The notes below the pieces were generated by a model, which was not told the origin of the DNA, did not search any database, and saw only the letters and a list, made by a program, of their open reading frames with translations. The position numbers and the translations under genes are program-made. Positions 52,289 through 64,000 of a stretch of DNA of 64,000 bases are shown here, in pieces. The stretch covers positions 7,369,501-7,433,500 of the forward strand of contig JAKNDB010000068.1 in NCBI GenBank assembly GCA_024305405.1, given 5' to 3'. Position 1 is the stretch's first letter; each line of letters opens with the position of its first letter. Source of the stretch: Dirofilaria immitis. Lineage: Eukaryota; Nematoda; Chromadorea; Rhabditida; Onchocercidae.

Positions 52289-53421
52289 TGCAGAAAAATC
52301 TTCGATCGGATTGAAATTAAAGCTAATGAATAATATAATGAGATAATCAGCCTCCTAGAAAAATTAGCAACATATCGAAACAGTTAGAAAGCAACATAAA
52401 ATATAAGTAACTATTTGAAAAAATTATTTTAGTGTATTAATACTTTCATATAGATCTCGAAAAATTCACTAGAAACCTTTTTGCTTTTATTAATCAGAAA
52501 ATGTCGCCGCAAGAGGCTTTGGACTATCATTGCTTCGTAAAGAAACCTGAAATGAATCATGAGAGGTCTAAAGCCTAAAAAATAATATATTCAAATTTTC
52601 TTCCGCAGAAGAGTAAAAGAGGGATTTTCGTTGTTTTTGTTTCAAAGATTTTTGCAGAAGTGGAAAACTTATTGACAAGTGACATCAAATAGCCAAAGAT
52701 CTTGAAAACAAACGAGATCTTTTGATATCCAATAAGGATACATGCCTGACATCAATTTAATCAAAATAAAACAAGAATAAAGTAGTATAGCCCTTACTTT
52801 AAATGTACTTCAACATTTCACCAAGTAATCAAGGAGTATCCAGACAAATATTTTCTGCCTCGTATCATTACGATCTGTTTCCTAAAGTCGGCTAATGCTT
52901 GCTATTGAAAAGTTCATGTAAAGAAAAAAAGTAAACGAATCAATTGCAAAAATGAAGGGATTTTCTGATGTCTAAAATTTTGTTACTATCACTGAGAGGA
53001 ATAATAACACATAAAATTTTCTTATTATGAAAAAAGAAGTCGATTCTAATATATGTATCGATTATTTCTATCGAAAACCTTCCAGTTCATAATCTAGAGA
53101 GCTCAAGTATCATTAACAATAAATATCAGTGATCATTTACTATTTCATTAAGTAACGCTTGACAGAATTTCTGCCCATTATCCTCACAACATTAACCAAG
53201 CTAAATCAAGCTAAAAGCGATCGATCTATCTCTCGAGATTGAGACTCAAAATTGCATTGGAGGATGAAATCAAACCGTCATTGCAACTTTTGCAACCTAA
53301 AATGGATAGTGGACTGATTAGTATAGCTTCTAGTGGTTGAGGGATATCTCAGTGAATGTGTATGCGGCTGGGTATACGTATAAGTGTCGTTACGTAATTA
53401 TAGATAAAGTGGTCCCTAACA
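52289..53421. promoter_or_regulatory. Divergent intergenic region, HIBCH / ribosomal protein SA
   Basis: About 1.1 kb between divergent genes. It must hold the HIBCH first exon and the promoter of the ribosomal protein gene. The last 250 bases (53170-53420) are less AT-rich. No further gene recognised. Confidence 0.4.
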
Positions 53422-55034
53422 ATGTCGGCTGGATTGGAATCGTTTGCCTTGAAAGAAGAAGATGCTGTAAAACTTCTGGCATGTCAAACTCATGTAGGTG
53501 CTGCCAACTGTGACTTTCAAATGGAGCAGTACGTATGGAAAAGACGAGCTGATGGTCTGCTTTTATCGTTAATTTAAACGATAATAAACTGCAGTTTCGT
53601 ATTACATAAATTTCATTGCAAATGCCTGATATGATTCCTCTTTAGCTATTATTATTTAGGCTTATCATTGTGAAAATTGTATGTTTCTCGAATTTTGCTA
53701 TACGATGCTGCGCGCCTATATATTAGCTCATGAAATATTTGTATAATCAAGCAAACGTTTGGATTACAAGTAAACAACATTATTCATGCAATGAATAGAC
53801 GGTCGTTTTGTTATTTGAATCACTAATTTGCAGGTGTTCACATCATTCATCTACGAAAGACATGGGAAAAACTGTTGCTTGCTGCTCGTGCTATTGCAGC
53901 CATTGATAATCCAGCAGATGTATGTGTCGTATCGGCACGTCCATATGCACAGCGTGCTTTGCTCAAATTTGCAGCTCATACTGGTTCTACGCCGATTTTT
54001 GGACGTTTCACACCGGGCTGTTTGACCAATCAAATCCAAAAGCAATTTAAGGTTAATCATTCATGGGAATTGGTAGTTTGCTTTTAATTCTTAATATATA
54101 TTCATCCTTGAATGGTTGGATTGCGTAAGTTTTTCGTTATTCTTTTCAGTGCATTATAACCTTTGATTTTTTGAGGAATCACGTTTCCTAATTGTTTCGG
54201 ATCCTCGTGTCGATCACCAAGCGGTAACAGAAGCGTCATATGTTGGTGTGCCAGTAATTAGCTTTTGCAACACGGACTCACCATTGAAGTTCATCGATAT
54301 CGCTATACCGTGCAACAATAAGGTTTGTGTAATTATAAGAACTATTGTGTTAACATTTTTGTCTACTTTTTTTTATAATGTAACGATGTGTTCCCAAATT
54401 TATAGAAATTTAATCATCATTTTCTGGTTATTTGATTATGTTTGCAGGGCGTGCAGTCAATAGGATTGATGTGGTGGTTGTTAGCTCGTGAAGTTTTGCT
54501 CATTAAGGGCAAGATGACGCGACAGACAGGATTCGTACTTGATGACAAGGAAATCATGCCTGATTTATACTTCTATCGAAATCCGGAAGAACAGGAAAAA
54601 GAAGAACTGTCAGAGCCGCGTGAAGTAAAGGAGCCTTGGCCTGAGTTCCTCCTCCTGAGGTCGCAAAAATTGATGAGGTTGTAAGATCCATGGGAATGGT
54701 ATTTATTTAGTTCTTTTGCTTAGTTGTTTTACTTCATTTGTTCATTTTTTTAAATTTAATGCAGCATTGCATAAAAGTGCTATCGACTTGTGAAAATTCT
54801 CTCCCACTGATGATTGTTTGTTCTGAAGTTTAATTTTTAACTACCTTCGTTGTAAACTTTTTATTTTAATAATTTTAGTACCAAACAGTAGGTGGTGTTG
54901 AACCAGCAAAGAAATTGGACTTCAGCATGGTGGAACCTGTGAGCGATTGGGCGCAAGAAACAGAACGAGCCGTGCAGTTGGATACAGCACAGCAACAAGA
55001 GTGGGGAGCGTCAGCACAAAATTCTAACTGGTAA
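53422..55034 (+). CDS. RPSA: 40S ribosomal protein SA (uS2, laminin-receptor homologue)
   Basis: Component of the small ribosomal subunit. Exons 53422-53540, 53834-54051, 54176-54322, 54448-54698 and 54879-55034. Family blocks: [108 protein letters not shown] and [17 protein letters not shown]. The acidic Trp-containing tail is short here (SDWAQETE ... [14 protein letters not shown] 55032-55034). One frame slip lies at 54643-54645 (CCT GAG GTT read as CCT GAG TT); without it the product stops early at 54682. The missing base must be a sequence error or the copy is dead. Start ATG 53422 gives [10 protein letters not shown], a normal start for the family. Confidence 0.95.
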
Positions 55035-55567
55035 AATCGAAATGCTGAAAATTGTTGTTTTGAAACTTATAACATCAATCTTGTCAATATAATCATGAAT
55101 AATTCCATGTTTTTTTATGGGATAAACAGTTTATCATTTCTAGTACGACTTGTTCAATGGTAAATATAGTGCAGTTTTCGTAGCACGCAATGAATATGTT
55201 AAAATCATGATTTACATTAGTTATGTTTACGAATTTGTTGCGTGGTTCGATTTTGAGTATGCAGTGCAGTTGTGTATGAATGTACTTATACGTATGAAGT
55301 AGTAAATTGAGGAAGTCATGAGTAGTGGAAAGAATTTACTTGGTCCTATGTAGACTGGTAGTAATAAGTTCTGAAAGAACACATTGTTTTGTTGGCTTAA
55401 AAGTTACCTGCACGACAGCTTTGATTGGTATAGCAATCCTTTTTGAAGCATCGTAGTTTTGTCTTGACAATTGTACCATGTAGATGAAATAAAAATCGAA
55501 TTCAAAAAAGTTTTCATATGGGAATCTATGCGTATGATAGATAAGACTATTTATTAAACTATTCATC

Positions 55568-55777
55568 TTGGAAAACCGCAAATTATTGGACGATAAAGCT
55601 GCTAGGGTAGATAAGCCGCTTCAATGCTTTTCGCATGGTGGAAATTTTGATAGCAAAGCAAAGATGTGCTATAAATACAAATCCGGCACCCATTGTGAAT
55701 CGATATTTGTCGACCTACATAGCTACGACTTGATCTTGTCGAACGATTTGTTAATGTTCTTTATTGGGAATCAATGA
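55568..55777 (+). pseudogene. Possible isolated EGF-like fragment
   Basis: A 69-codon frame starting in ENRKLLDDKAARVDKPL contains LQCFSHGGNFDSKAKMCYKY followed by KSGTHCE. The spacing recalls an EGF domain (C..GG..d...CyC..g..G..CE) with some Cys positions lost. There are no flanking exons with matching phase. It may be a gene remnant, a single exon of an unseen gene, or chance. Confidence 0.2.
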
Positions 55778-56208
55778 TGCCCAATTTTGAAAGCGTAAAA
55801 CTTGATTAGATCGGATGAGTTCTTTCCGTTTCCGTATGTGGATGTAACAGTTATGCTTTTCAGCGTCACTTAAACCGTTCATGTTGTACTGATATCAAAT
55901 AACTTCTCAACGACAGTTTTGGTAGTTTTACTTTATTATCTTGAACGAATATTATCGTTTTTAAGGCAATTGTGTTTTCTCCCATAATTCTTCACTTGCA
56001 TCTGCTTTTATCAAAAAATGTAGATATTGATAGAATAAAAATAAATTACTGCTATAAGTGAAATCTGTCTTTGCTATTTAAGTTTTATATTAAAATGCAA
56101 TGAAATATGAAATAATTGTTAAGAAATTAATTTATGACTTAGCTATCTTGCTGCCGTTAGTAGAAGGAATGTAGAACTTTATTTTATTGATTCACAATGA
56201 ATTAAAGT

Positions 56209-56272
56209 TATTTCCCTCCAGTGTTTTTTAATATTTCTATTTATTTCCCTCCAGTGTTTTTAATATTTCTAT
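56209..56272. repeat. About 32-bp tandem duplication
   Basis: tatttccctccagtgttttt...atatttctat occurs twice in a row; the second copy is one T shorter in the T run. Confidence 0.85.
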
Positions 56273-57730
56273 TCTTATATTTATCCTTTTCTGTGATTGT
56301 TATGATCAAATGTGTATTATTGTAATAGCATCAATATAATGCCAGTCTCATAATCATGTCATCATTTTTGAGATCTGATGATATAAATATAATCTTTCAT
56401 ATTTAGTTGATTCATAGAAGTCTTTTTATTATTTGAGTAGACTCAGCATACTTTAATTTTGTGTAGGCAATAGGATAGGGAATTGGAATGCTTCCAACGA
56501 TTAAATTTGTATGATTCCTACCTTGACCACACATTTTAACATTTTTCAATGGAAACTTAACGATGTCAGTGCTGTCGCCTTCCTGCGCAAACACCTTTTA
56601 CCTTTTAATAAATTGTCTTCAAATCATAATACATATCGACAATGACTGTTGGTGACTATTTGCTTAGAAATATTATTTGAAAGGGAATTGTTGCCTTCTG
56701 TATTTTACATGTTGTTTTTATTTGCTTAATTAAAACATCCTTTATCAATGATCGCTTCAATTTATTGTTATGCTTGAAATCTTTGAGAATTCTGAAAATA
56801 TCGCCGTTGCAGTAATCACTTGAATTTTTAAACAGCAAAAAAAAATGAAGTGGATTTCCTAGCAGTGAAGATCATTTTCTGGCTTTGGCATTGTGCAATT
56901 GTTTGCAATAATTTTAGAGTTTACGGTTTAAACATACATTCTTTCTTCAACGTATGAACCGCAAAGAAGAAAATTAATGTTGCATATATGATATTGTCAA
57001 TATATTACACTTAGACTATTTTTTGAATATCTGCAGTCATCTCCAGATTGATCATGTAGAATTTATACATATAGGTATGTATGACAATTTGAATGAATTT
57101 CAAAATTCAAACAGATGTAAAAAAAAAAAAAAAAGTTAAGCAAGATAACTTAAGAGAGAGTTGAAAAAGAAAATCCATTCACTAAAATTTTGCAGTATTA
57201 TTAAGTGCTTCAATAACATTTCGTTAATGAAGTTTATAATTTCTTTCCATGGATACATTGATATTCGGCGAGCACATTTTACACTTTTCTCTTATTCATT
57301 TAATAAATTTATTCTGGGTGAATAATAATCATTTTTCTTAACAGTCGGTTTGCCATCATGTTTACTGATCTCTTAAATAATTCGAATGTCAAACGAAAAA
57401 CGTAAAACGTATACTGTCTTCACTAAATATCAAGTACATTTTCACTTAACAAATGTTTGAAAAGCAAACAATATCCATAGATTATGAATGGCAAATATAA
57501 CTCTGTCTGATTATATCGCTTCTAAAACGATGAAATTTTCATCGAAATGAATTACTGAAATCATTGGAACACAAAATGATGGCAGAACTTTTCAAAAAAT
57601 TGATCTGCCAGAATGAAAAGAAAGAAGATATATGCATTAAGAACTTGGCGAAGAATACTGTCTATGTTTAATCAAGGTATGAACATTCATTTACCTCTCC
57701 CCGTTCTTACCGTCCGTTAATCTTCTTTAC

Positions 57731-57772
57731 CTTACGAAGAAGAAGAAAATATGGATGTATTTTCTTCGTAAG
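57731..57772. repeat. Imperfect hairpin
   Basis: cttacgaagaa..gaaaata pairs with tattttcttcgtaag apart from a small insertion (extra gaag) in the left arm; the loop is 6 bases or so. Confidence 0.6.
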
Positions 57773-58137
57773 TTCTGCACTTCAAAAAATCCGCTAATTA
57801 AAAAAAAAATGATGAAAGGTGCTGAAAAGTATAATATCAGTAACGATTTTTTCTATTTGCATGTATTCAATTTAAATTGATTTCAATTTTGTTTAATTTC
57901 ATATCATTAACATTTATATCATCATTCATTGGAAGAATGAACTCGGAAAGTATATGTATAATACAATAAATAGAACAATCTCAAGAAATGGTAGATATTC
58001 ATCTCGACCTTGCTAAAATCTCAAAGTTAATTTTAAGTTTATGAGTCATCGATTCAGCGCACTAATCACGAATTCGTAATCAGCGTTTTGCATACGTATT
58101 TAAATTTTTCTGAAATTACTTTCTGGTGTATCGTGAA

Positions 58138-58184
58138 ATTAGTCTATTCGGAAGTGATTTTAAATTATTTCCGAATAGACTAAT
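58138..58184. repeat. Perfect 16-bp hairpin
   Basis: attagtctattcggaa (58138-58153) and ttccgaatagactaat (58169-58184) are exact reverse complements with a 15-base loop. Intergenic. Confidence 0.85.
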
Positions 58185-58592
58185 AATTGAAACGAATTGA
58201 TTAAAAATAAAAATCAATAAGTTGATCGTGTGCACACTGCAATCAAAAATTTCAAAATGCGGCTACAGAGACAATAACTCTTGGGAAAATGGCAGTATTT
58301 TCTGATGTTTCGAAGGAATATTTCAGCTATTGTCGACTAATTTTTTGATAGAATGATGTAATTGATGAGAGATTTATCTCCTTATCACATATATAGGCAG
58401 ATCTTATCCTCCTTCTATTTTTAACTATTCTTTTTGTCTCTATTTTTGTATTTTTGTCATTTATTACAAAATTTATGCCATAAAATCTATCAATCAGCAA
58501 AACTGTAACGTTGCAAATTTTGTAGATGATGATAAAAAAGTTCCTGAGTGAGCATGATGATTATTATTAATCTTGTACATGAGATTTTGAAT

Positions 58593-58618
58593 TCTAAAAT
58601 ATATATATATATTTTAGA
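58593..58618. repeat. AT-rich 26-bp palindrome
   Basis: tctaaaatatatatatat... reads identically on both strands, flanked by (AT)n. Probably a microsatellite-type palindrome. Confidence 0.7.
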
Positions 58619-61600
58619 TTTGGATTCTAAGATCTCGTTTTTCCTGTTAAACTCGACTTAAAAACAGTAAAACTTAAGCAATGAAGACTATATGAACTCA
58701 TTAATTTGAAATTATAATAACTTATTGAACTTGATCTGATCAAAAATTGCATTGAAATTCATTTTAAGAAAATCGTTATCACTTCCAATGAAAAATTTTC
58801 TTCCATAACTACTTTTTAAATAGGTTCGGATTAGTTCCAGATTGAAAATGAATGATAATTATTTCTATTTCAGAATCGTTCCCACAAGTGGAAAAAGTTG
58901 AAGTGAATCTAAATACTAGAAGTTCGAACTAAACAATTTCTTCTCGTTCAAGAACTAAAAACGAGAAGGATCGATTCTTGTGCAAAGTACATAATTTTCT
59001 GCTCTTTTACTTTTTATTCTTGGAAATTCAATGACTCTGCAAAGAACACATTGTGCTTGCATAAACAGTGCCGTATGGTTGATTCATTTGAAATTTTTCC
59101 ACGTTTACGTTTTTCTCTTTACGATATAATTTAATAATATACTTCGTTGTTGCTTGAATTTTTACCATCGTTTATCATTCAAGATTTTCAAATGAACTGT
59201 CATTTATCGTGTCATTCTTCCTTTCCAAATTGAAAATGCAATGTGTTACAGCGGATCGAATTTGTTAACATATGATTACAAGCTTCAGATCTGATAATGA
59301 AGAATGTAATGCATAACTTTATTCAAATATTTTACCAATGTTATTAACAGTAACAAGAATAGTAAGAATAATAATAATAATAACAACAATAAACTAATGC
59401 TCATTCAACATTTGCAACTGTTAGATGGTTTGCTTTGAAAAAATTCATATGAACAAGAAATGTTCGAACAATATATTATTAAATATATATACTTTTCAAT
59501 AAACACTTGTATTTCTTTGAATGAATAGTCATTTTTGTTTCAAATTTTATTGATTTGTTCATTAGATAGTTTGAGAACGAATAAATCTGTCTTATTGATT
59601 ATTAATATTGGAAATGGAAATAAATTACAAGAATTTTATTATGATTTTATAGCAAAAATGATTTTATTATGTTTTTTTTCAAAAGGAAGAAAAAAATTTA
59701 AATAGTTGAGACATTTGAAATGTAACATTTTAAAATTTTTTCATCACATTCATTTCTTTCTTATTTGTCTAATAATTTCATTAAATGATCAACTACTCCT
59801 GTAAAACAAAGAATAAATCTTTGATAATAATAACCGATGATTATAATGATGATATTTATGATCATGCAAGTAATATTAAAAACCCATTTATAATTAATTT
59901 TTTAATAAAAAAATATTATTTTTTATAACATAAGAACTACATTACCTCCATGCTGTCTCTATAATTATACTCTATGGTTTGTAAGATTGAAAAGATGAAG
60001 CATATCATTGAATGATGATAAATCTCCATTTTATGCTTCTCCACCTCCGCTGCATATTAAGCGAATCCTTAATATGAAACAGCAAAATTCTGAATCAATT
60101 ATGAGAGTCAAAGTAAGCGGCGCATAAATGTATGACATTTATTAGCATTTCATGAACGTCTCAATATTTCATACAGGCAGCGTGAAGATTGTGAACAAGG
60201 TTCATCGAGTTTAAATTTTTGAATTTCACTGCTAGACTTCATTTTTAATATTACTTTTTTTTTTATCAAATTTTGATTTCTATTAATTCTCTCTTCCTAA
60301 AGATGAGTTTCTAACATAGCGTTCATTTAGAAGCTTGAAAGACTGTGTACCAAGTATGAAATATATGAACCTTTAAACCGACAGAATGTAAAATTTATGG
60401 GAAAGTTTTGGGAAATTTGTAATAAAAATGTTTATTGTATTTTATTTGTTTCGATTCTTCCATAACATAATCACTTTAGTTGGTTATGCTTATGATTATT
60501 CATTGTAGTTTTAAGGAGTAGCTGTTATGATTCAATGATTAAAAAAACTGTATAATTATGCCTCACCTTTTCAATTGTTCATCAAAATATGTCATCAAGT
60601 TGTTGTTAAAACTTTCAAATTTATCCTCGCCACTTAGGGATGACTAGTAAGAGACAGAAAATGTCTCCAATCAAAATTATTTATTAATGAAATGATAGAA
60701 AGGAAAAATATCGAAACCAGTATCAGATAGCACGTCGATGCTACCTCAACAACATTTTCATTATCGTCAACATACTCTTAAGATAACAAGAAGAGTAACG
60801 ATTTCTTTTAAAAGCAAAATTATATCAATGCTATTTTTTTCTTTTTTTGTCGAAATCTTTTTAAAATTTATAACAAAGTCTTTGCTTTATAACTATTTCT
60901 TTATTTGCCATCTGATTAGCGCAAAGTATTTGATTTCAACCTGATTCTTGCTTACATCATTTTTAAAATTCAGTGAAATATGGGCTTATAATATTTCAAA
61001 TTCTTCTTCACCACCGTTTGCATTAGTTTGTAAATTTACAAAAACATGATGACAAATTATAAGATTACAAATTCGTAATCGTGAATAAAATCACCGGAAT
61101 AATTTTCTTTTGAATTTTACTTTCCCATTGTTGTATTTCAGATGAATTTTAAATAACATCAACTAGAATTTGTGAATTTTGGTGTTGATGAACTATTTTT
61201 ATTTATTTTCTTATAATACAGGTAAGCGTATAGCAATAAATCGCCATTTATGTATTTGATAAATTCACTTGAATACAGCAAATTATTTTTTTCGTGTCAT
61301 ATTCTTAAATCTTCTAATTTAAGTCATTTCTTGAAATATCAAAATTTGGCTGTTATTTAACTGTGTGTGTATGAAAATTTAGTTGTTAAAATGGACGATT
61401 GCAATTAAGAATTCAAATTTCGAAATTCATAACTTAAATTATTTTAATTCTTTACCCTATACCTTGATCAGTTTTAAAAAACTTGGATCAGTGCAGGAAG
61501 ACTGGTAATGAAAGTAAATTTACTATTTCCCTTATAACGCACAATAGTTTGATCGCTTTCTTCCATTTTTATTATTTATTGATAAATTTCTCTTTGTTTC

Positions 61601-61778
61601 TCTCTGCCGTCGCCTTTTTTTTGCCATCCACTTTATCAAATGAAGAAGGTTTAAATCAGACAAAATCTTTTATATTGGATTACTTGAGTGCTATGAATGG
61701 ATTTCTATTTTTCAATTGCTTTTCCAATGATGGGAAGATTGAAAAAACAAAAATGTTAGAGCAGTAGAAACAAGTTGA

Positions 61779-62577
61779 AAACATTTTGCCAAGAACAAAT
61801 ATGCTATGTTGGATTGCTGGTTCATGAGTAATAAGGCTGATTTGATGGCCACCTATTTTTTTATTGCATTATTATGTTCATTGTACAAAGAAATGTGTGA
61901 TGAGGTATTCATTTTACTTCTGGTTATCTTAATTTAAATACTTAAATATTCTATTTCACAACGGATTATATTTTTTTCATTATCGATTTATTTTCAACGA
62001 CTATTAAATGCTATTGTTTTCCTTAAATGTTATGTAATTTAAGAAAGTATATTTGATATTTCATTTGAATGAGTTTATAGATAAGTGAACATAAAATCAT
62101 CTATCAAAGGGTTCCTGTTTGTGCAATAAATCCAAGTAATTTTGGTTTATTGAGAAATTATTCTTAAGTCACAAACAAGCAGATAATTTGGCTAAAAGTT
62201 CCTGCGAATATGCAGAAAATGTATATGACTAACTTAGTTAATGACGTTATATTGATAAGAGTAGTAGACCCTTCAACTCTATTTTGTAGCAATGATACCT
62301 GGATTGATCATTCTTTTATAAACAAAAAGATTATTGACAAGTGTTTATTACGAATATAATAAGAATAAGAATTATATACACTAGAATTCACTGCATATAA
62401 TAATAGAATGAAGTTTTAATTAATGAAGAATTGATATATATGATAAATTAATATAATATCGATTTTAGAGAATTATACGATACTGTTATAAAGCGATGGA
62501 GCGTGCTCGAAAATATGATCACGTCAATCTAAGTGAAAGCCAGTTTAATGAAGTACAACAGTATTGCGGCATGATTA
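61779..62577 (+). CDS. Candidate exons of an unrecognised protein
   Basis: An open segment ending at donor 61904 (KNKYAMLDCWFMSNKADLM, then hydrophobic ATYFFIALLCSLY and KEMCDE) splices in phase 0 to a segment beginning at acceptor 62466-62468 (RIIRYCYKAMERARKYDHVN, LSESQFNEVQQYC). The second runs into a 20-base T run (62584-62603), where the frame is lost. The residue make-up is protein-like, but both ends are unresolved and I recognise no family. Confidence 0.3.
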
Positions 62578-62622
62578 AAAACATTTTTTTTTTTTTTTTT
62601 TTTGCGATGTTAACGATCAACA

Positions 62623-62847
62623 GTGAATGAGGATAAGGATCATTATGCAAACAGTAATATTATCAACGATGATGATAAGTCGAGAGTGCGAATTAGCAAT
62701 CAGTAGCAACTTCCTGTTGCAGCTACTGTCAATTTTCCAAAATATGATTCTGACAATCTTTTGATATCTTACTTCGCACTGCGACGTATCAAAGATGGCT
62801 CCGCCATTTTAGCAGAATATGGACAACTCACTACAGAAAAACTTTAA
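62623..62847 (+). pseudogene. Coding-like frame with an in-frame TAG
   Basis: The frame VNEDKDHYANSNIINDDD ... RVRISNQ, then TAG, continues at once as QLPVAATVNFPKYDSDNLL and ALRRIKDGSAILAEYG to TAA 62845-62847. The stop follows CAG and precedes CAA, so a CAG-to-TAG change is a simple explanation. Further in-frame stops follow downstream, suggesting decay. No family recognised. Confidence 0.3.
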
Positions 62848-63378
62848 TCTGTGAAAAGATATGCCAGAAACGATTGCGTACCAGTGATTTTGTAATTAAA
62901 ACTTCTCGAAAAAGCTAAAATATGAAAAATCTACAAACTCTGTGACAATATTAGTTGAATTCGAAGCTGTTTTGTTAGCACGAAATGCAGTTGGTAGTAA
63001 AATTCGTCGTTGCAAATTCAACTCATGATCTCATCTATTGGGATTTTATTTCATCTGATAAGTAAAAATTTTAAATTTCTAAGACCAAGTGATCTGAAAT
63101 CAAATCGAAATTTGAAAACTTTAAAATCAACGAATACTCGATATTATGAACCAAAATTTAAATTATCCGGTATCTGCGCTATTACCGAGAATTTGGATAA
63201 TCTAGAACGTATCCTGAGACTTTAAATTCATCTGATTTTATTTACCAAATTTTTGATTTCAGCCTAGATTCTACTGAATCTCAGTCTTGCGCAAATCAGA
63301 AGGAAGATAAAATGGCATCAGAAAAAATTGCTGGGCATGCACTATTTTCTAGATCATTTCAAATTGCTAGTGCGAATT

Positions 63379-63660
63379 ATTGTTAGAGGTGAGGATTGTT
63401 GATTGATGTTAAGTCGATTCTAGCTCGACTTTCTTGTCTCCTCAAGACGAGATTTCTGAGATAGAATCCAAAGACACTGAACGAGCTATTAAATATATTA
63501 AAGCAAACATAATTTGGCTAAAGCTAGAATCTTACGCAAATGAATTTGTTGAAAAATTATTCATTCGGTAAAAGAGGTGAATGAAGAATATTTACGACGA
63601 AACTCGAAGCCAGTTCAAATAACAGATACTATAACATCAACAATCCTCACCTCTAACAAT
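63379..63660. repeat. 25-bp perfect inverted repeat, 232-base spacer
   Basis: attgttagaggtgaggattg... at 63379-63403 is the exact reverse complement of 63636-63660. The right arm lies inside the open frame of the partial gene at the window end. Confidence 0.9.
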
Positions 63661-63904
63661 TGCCCACTTCTAAAACAAGAATCTATTGTAATGTATGGAG
63701 GAATTGAAACAGAATCGGATAGAGTGAACAAAAAGAAAATTAATTCGTATGAGAAGAATTTTAAGGGAAAATATTGACCAAGGGACTGATGTTATTATTG
63801 AATTTTTAGCGAAAACAACTGCCACAAGGGTTACCACTGATGCCAATTTCGATGATACGTTAGGACAGAATAAATACAACGGAAAAAGAATATCGCACGG
63901 GACG
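63431..63904 (+). CDS. Partial unrecognised gene at the window edge
   Basis: Three overlapping open segments form one sensible protein if two small frame slips are allowed (near 63568 and 63740): FLSPQDEISEIESKDTERA, KANIIWLKLESYANEFVEK, VNEEYLRRNSKPVQITDTI, YGGIETESDRVNKKKINS, RRILRENIDQGTDVIIEFL and NFDDTLGQNKYNGKRISHGT. It ends at a GT donor (63905). The product is charged and helical; no known motif. It may continue beyond the window and may be connected with the exons at 61.8-62.8 kb. Confidence 0.3.
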
Positions 63905-64000
63905 GTAAATAATTTCATTTTGTCTTTTTCTAAAAAGCTAGTAATCTCAATTGACCTCTTAAGCATCCTATTAGTGCAGTTTCTATGAAAGAATATGGTG

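Larger units (their letters stand above)
55778..61478. other. Gene-free AT-rich stretch
   Basis: About 5.7 kb with only short ORFs lacking splice support. It contains the tandem duplication and hairpins listed separately, a 16-base A run at 57119-57134 and an AAT-type microsatellite near 59365-59390. I recognise no gene or RNA here. Confidence 0.45.

Overview
The window looks like nuclear DNA of a parasitic nematode, most likely a filarial or related spirurid (clade III) species. It is AT-rich. Conserved animal genes are split into many short exons, with introns of roughly 60-900 bp using GT...AG and a T-rich ...ttt(c/t)ag acceptor. Several start codons sit directly after an acceptor-like ag, as expected for spliced-leader trans-splicing. 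One gene encodes an SPK-like domain, a nematode-restricted family. Introns are larger than is typical of Caenorhabditis. No gene here is bacterial or viral in appearance, and I saw no tRNA, rRNA or CRISPR array.

Layout, left to right. 0-1.3 kb: last exon of an unknown plus-strand gene. 1.9-13.2 kb: three minus-strand housekeeping genes in a row, read as SPOUT1-type RNA methyltransferase, mitochondrial phosphatidylserine decarboxylase, then cytosolic seryl-tRNA synthetase. 14.2-15.6 kb: a small unknown plus-strand gene of five exons. 15.7-22.8 kb: a minus-strand AGC-type protein kinase followed closely by a PP1-like phosphatase. 22.8-27.4 kb: gene-poor. 27.4-31.05 kb: TMEM165/GDT1 transporter and, downstream on the same strand, an unrecognised membrane protein. 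32-43 kb, plus strand: SPK-domain protein, proteasome lid subunit Rpn7, and an unknown eight-exon gene with an antisense open region in its first intron. 44.2-47.2 kb: PP2C phosphatase of the PPM-2 type. 47.7-52.3 kb, minus strand: 3-hydroxyisobutyryl-CoA hydrolase and, downstream, an unknown lysine-rich protein. 53.4-55.0 kb: ribosomal protein SA. 55-61.7 kb: essentially gene-free. 61.8-64 kb: partial or decayed coding sequence running off the edge.

The strongest general observation is that nearly every conserved gene has one or more single-base indels, usually a missing base in an A/T run inside a well-conserved exon. About 20 sites are visible, in genes as essential as RPSA, Rpn7 and SerRS. 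I read these as sequence errors in an unpolished assembly. Products named below therefore assume local frame slips; automatic gene calls will break at these points. The most promising new biology is a kinase-phosphatase tandem pair and several unrecognised multi-exon genes whose splice phases agree across all exons.
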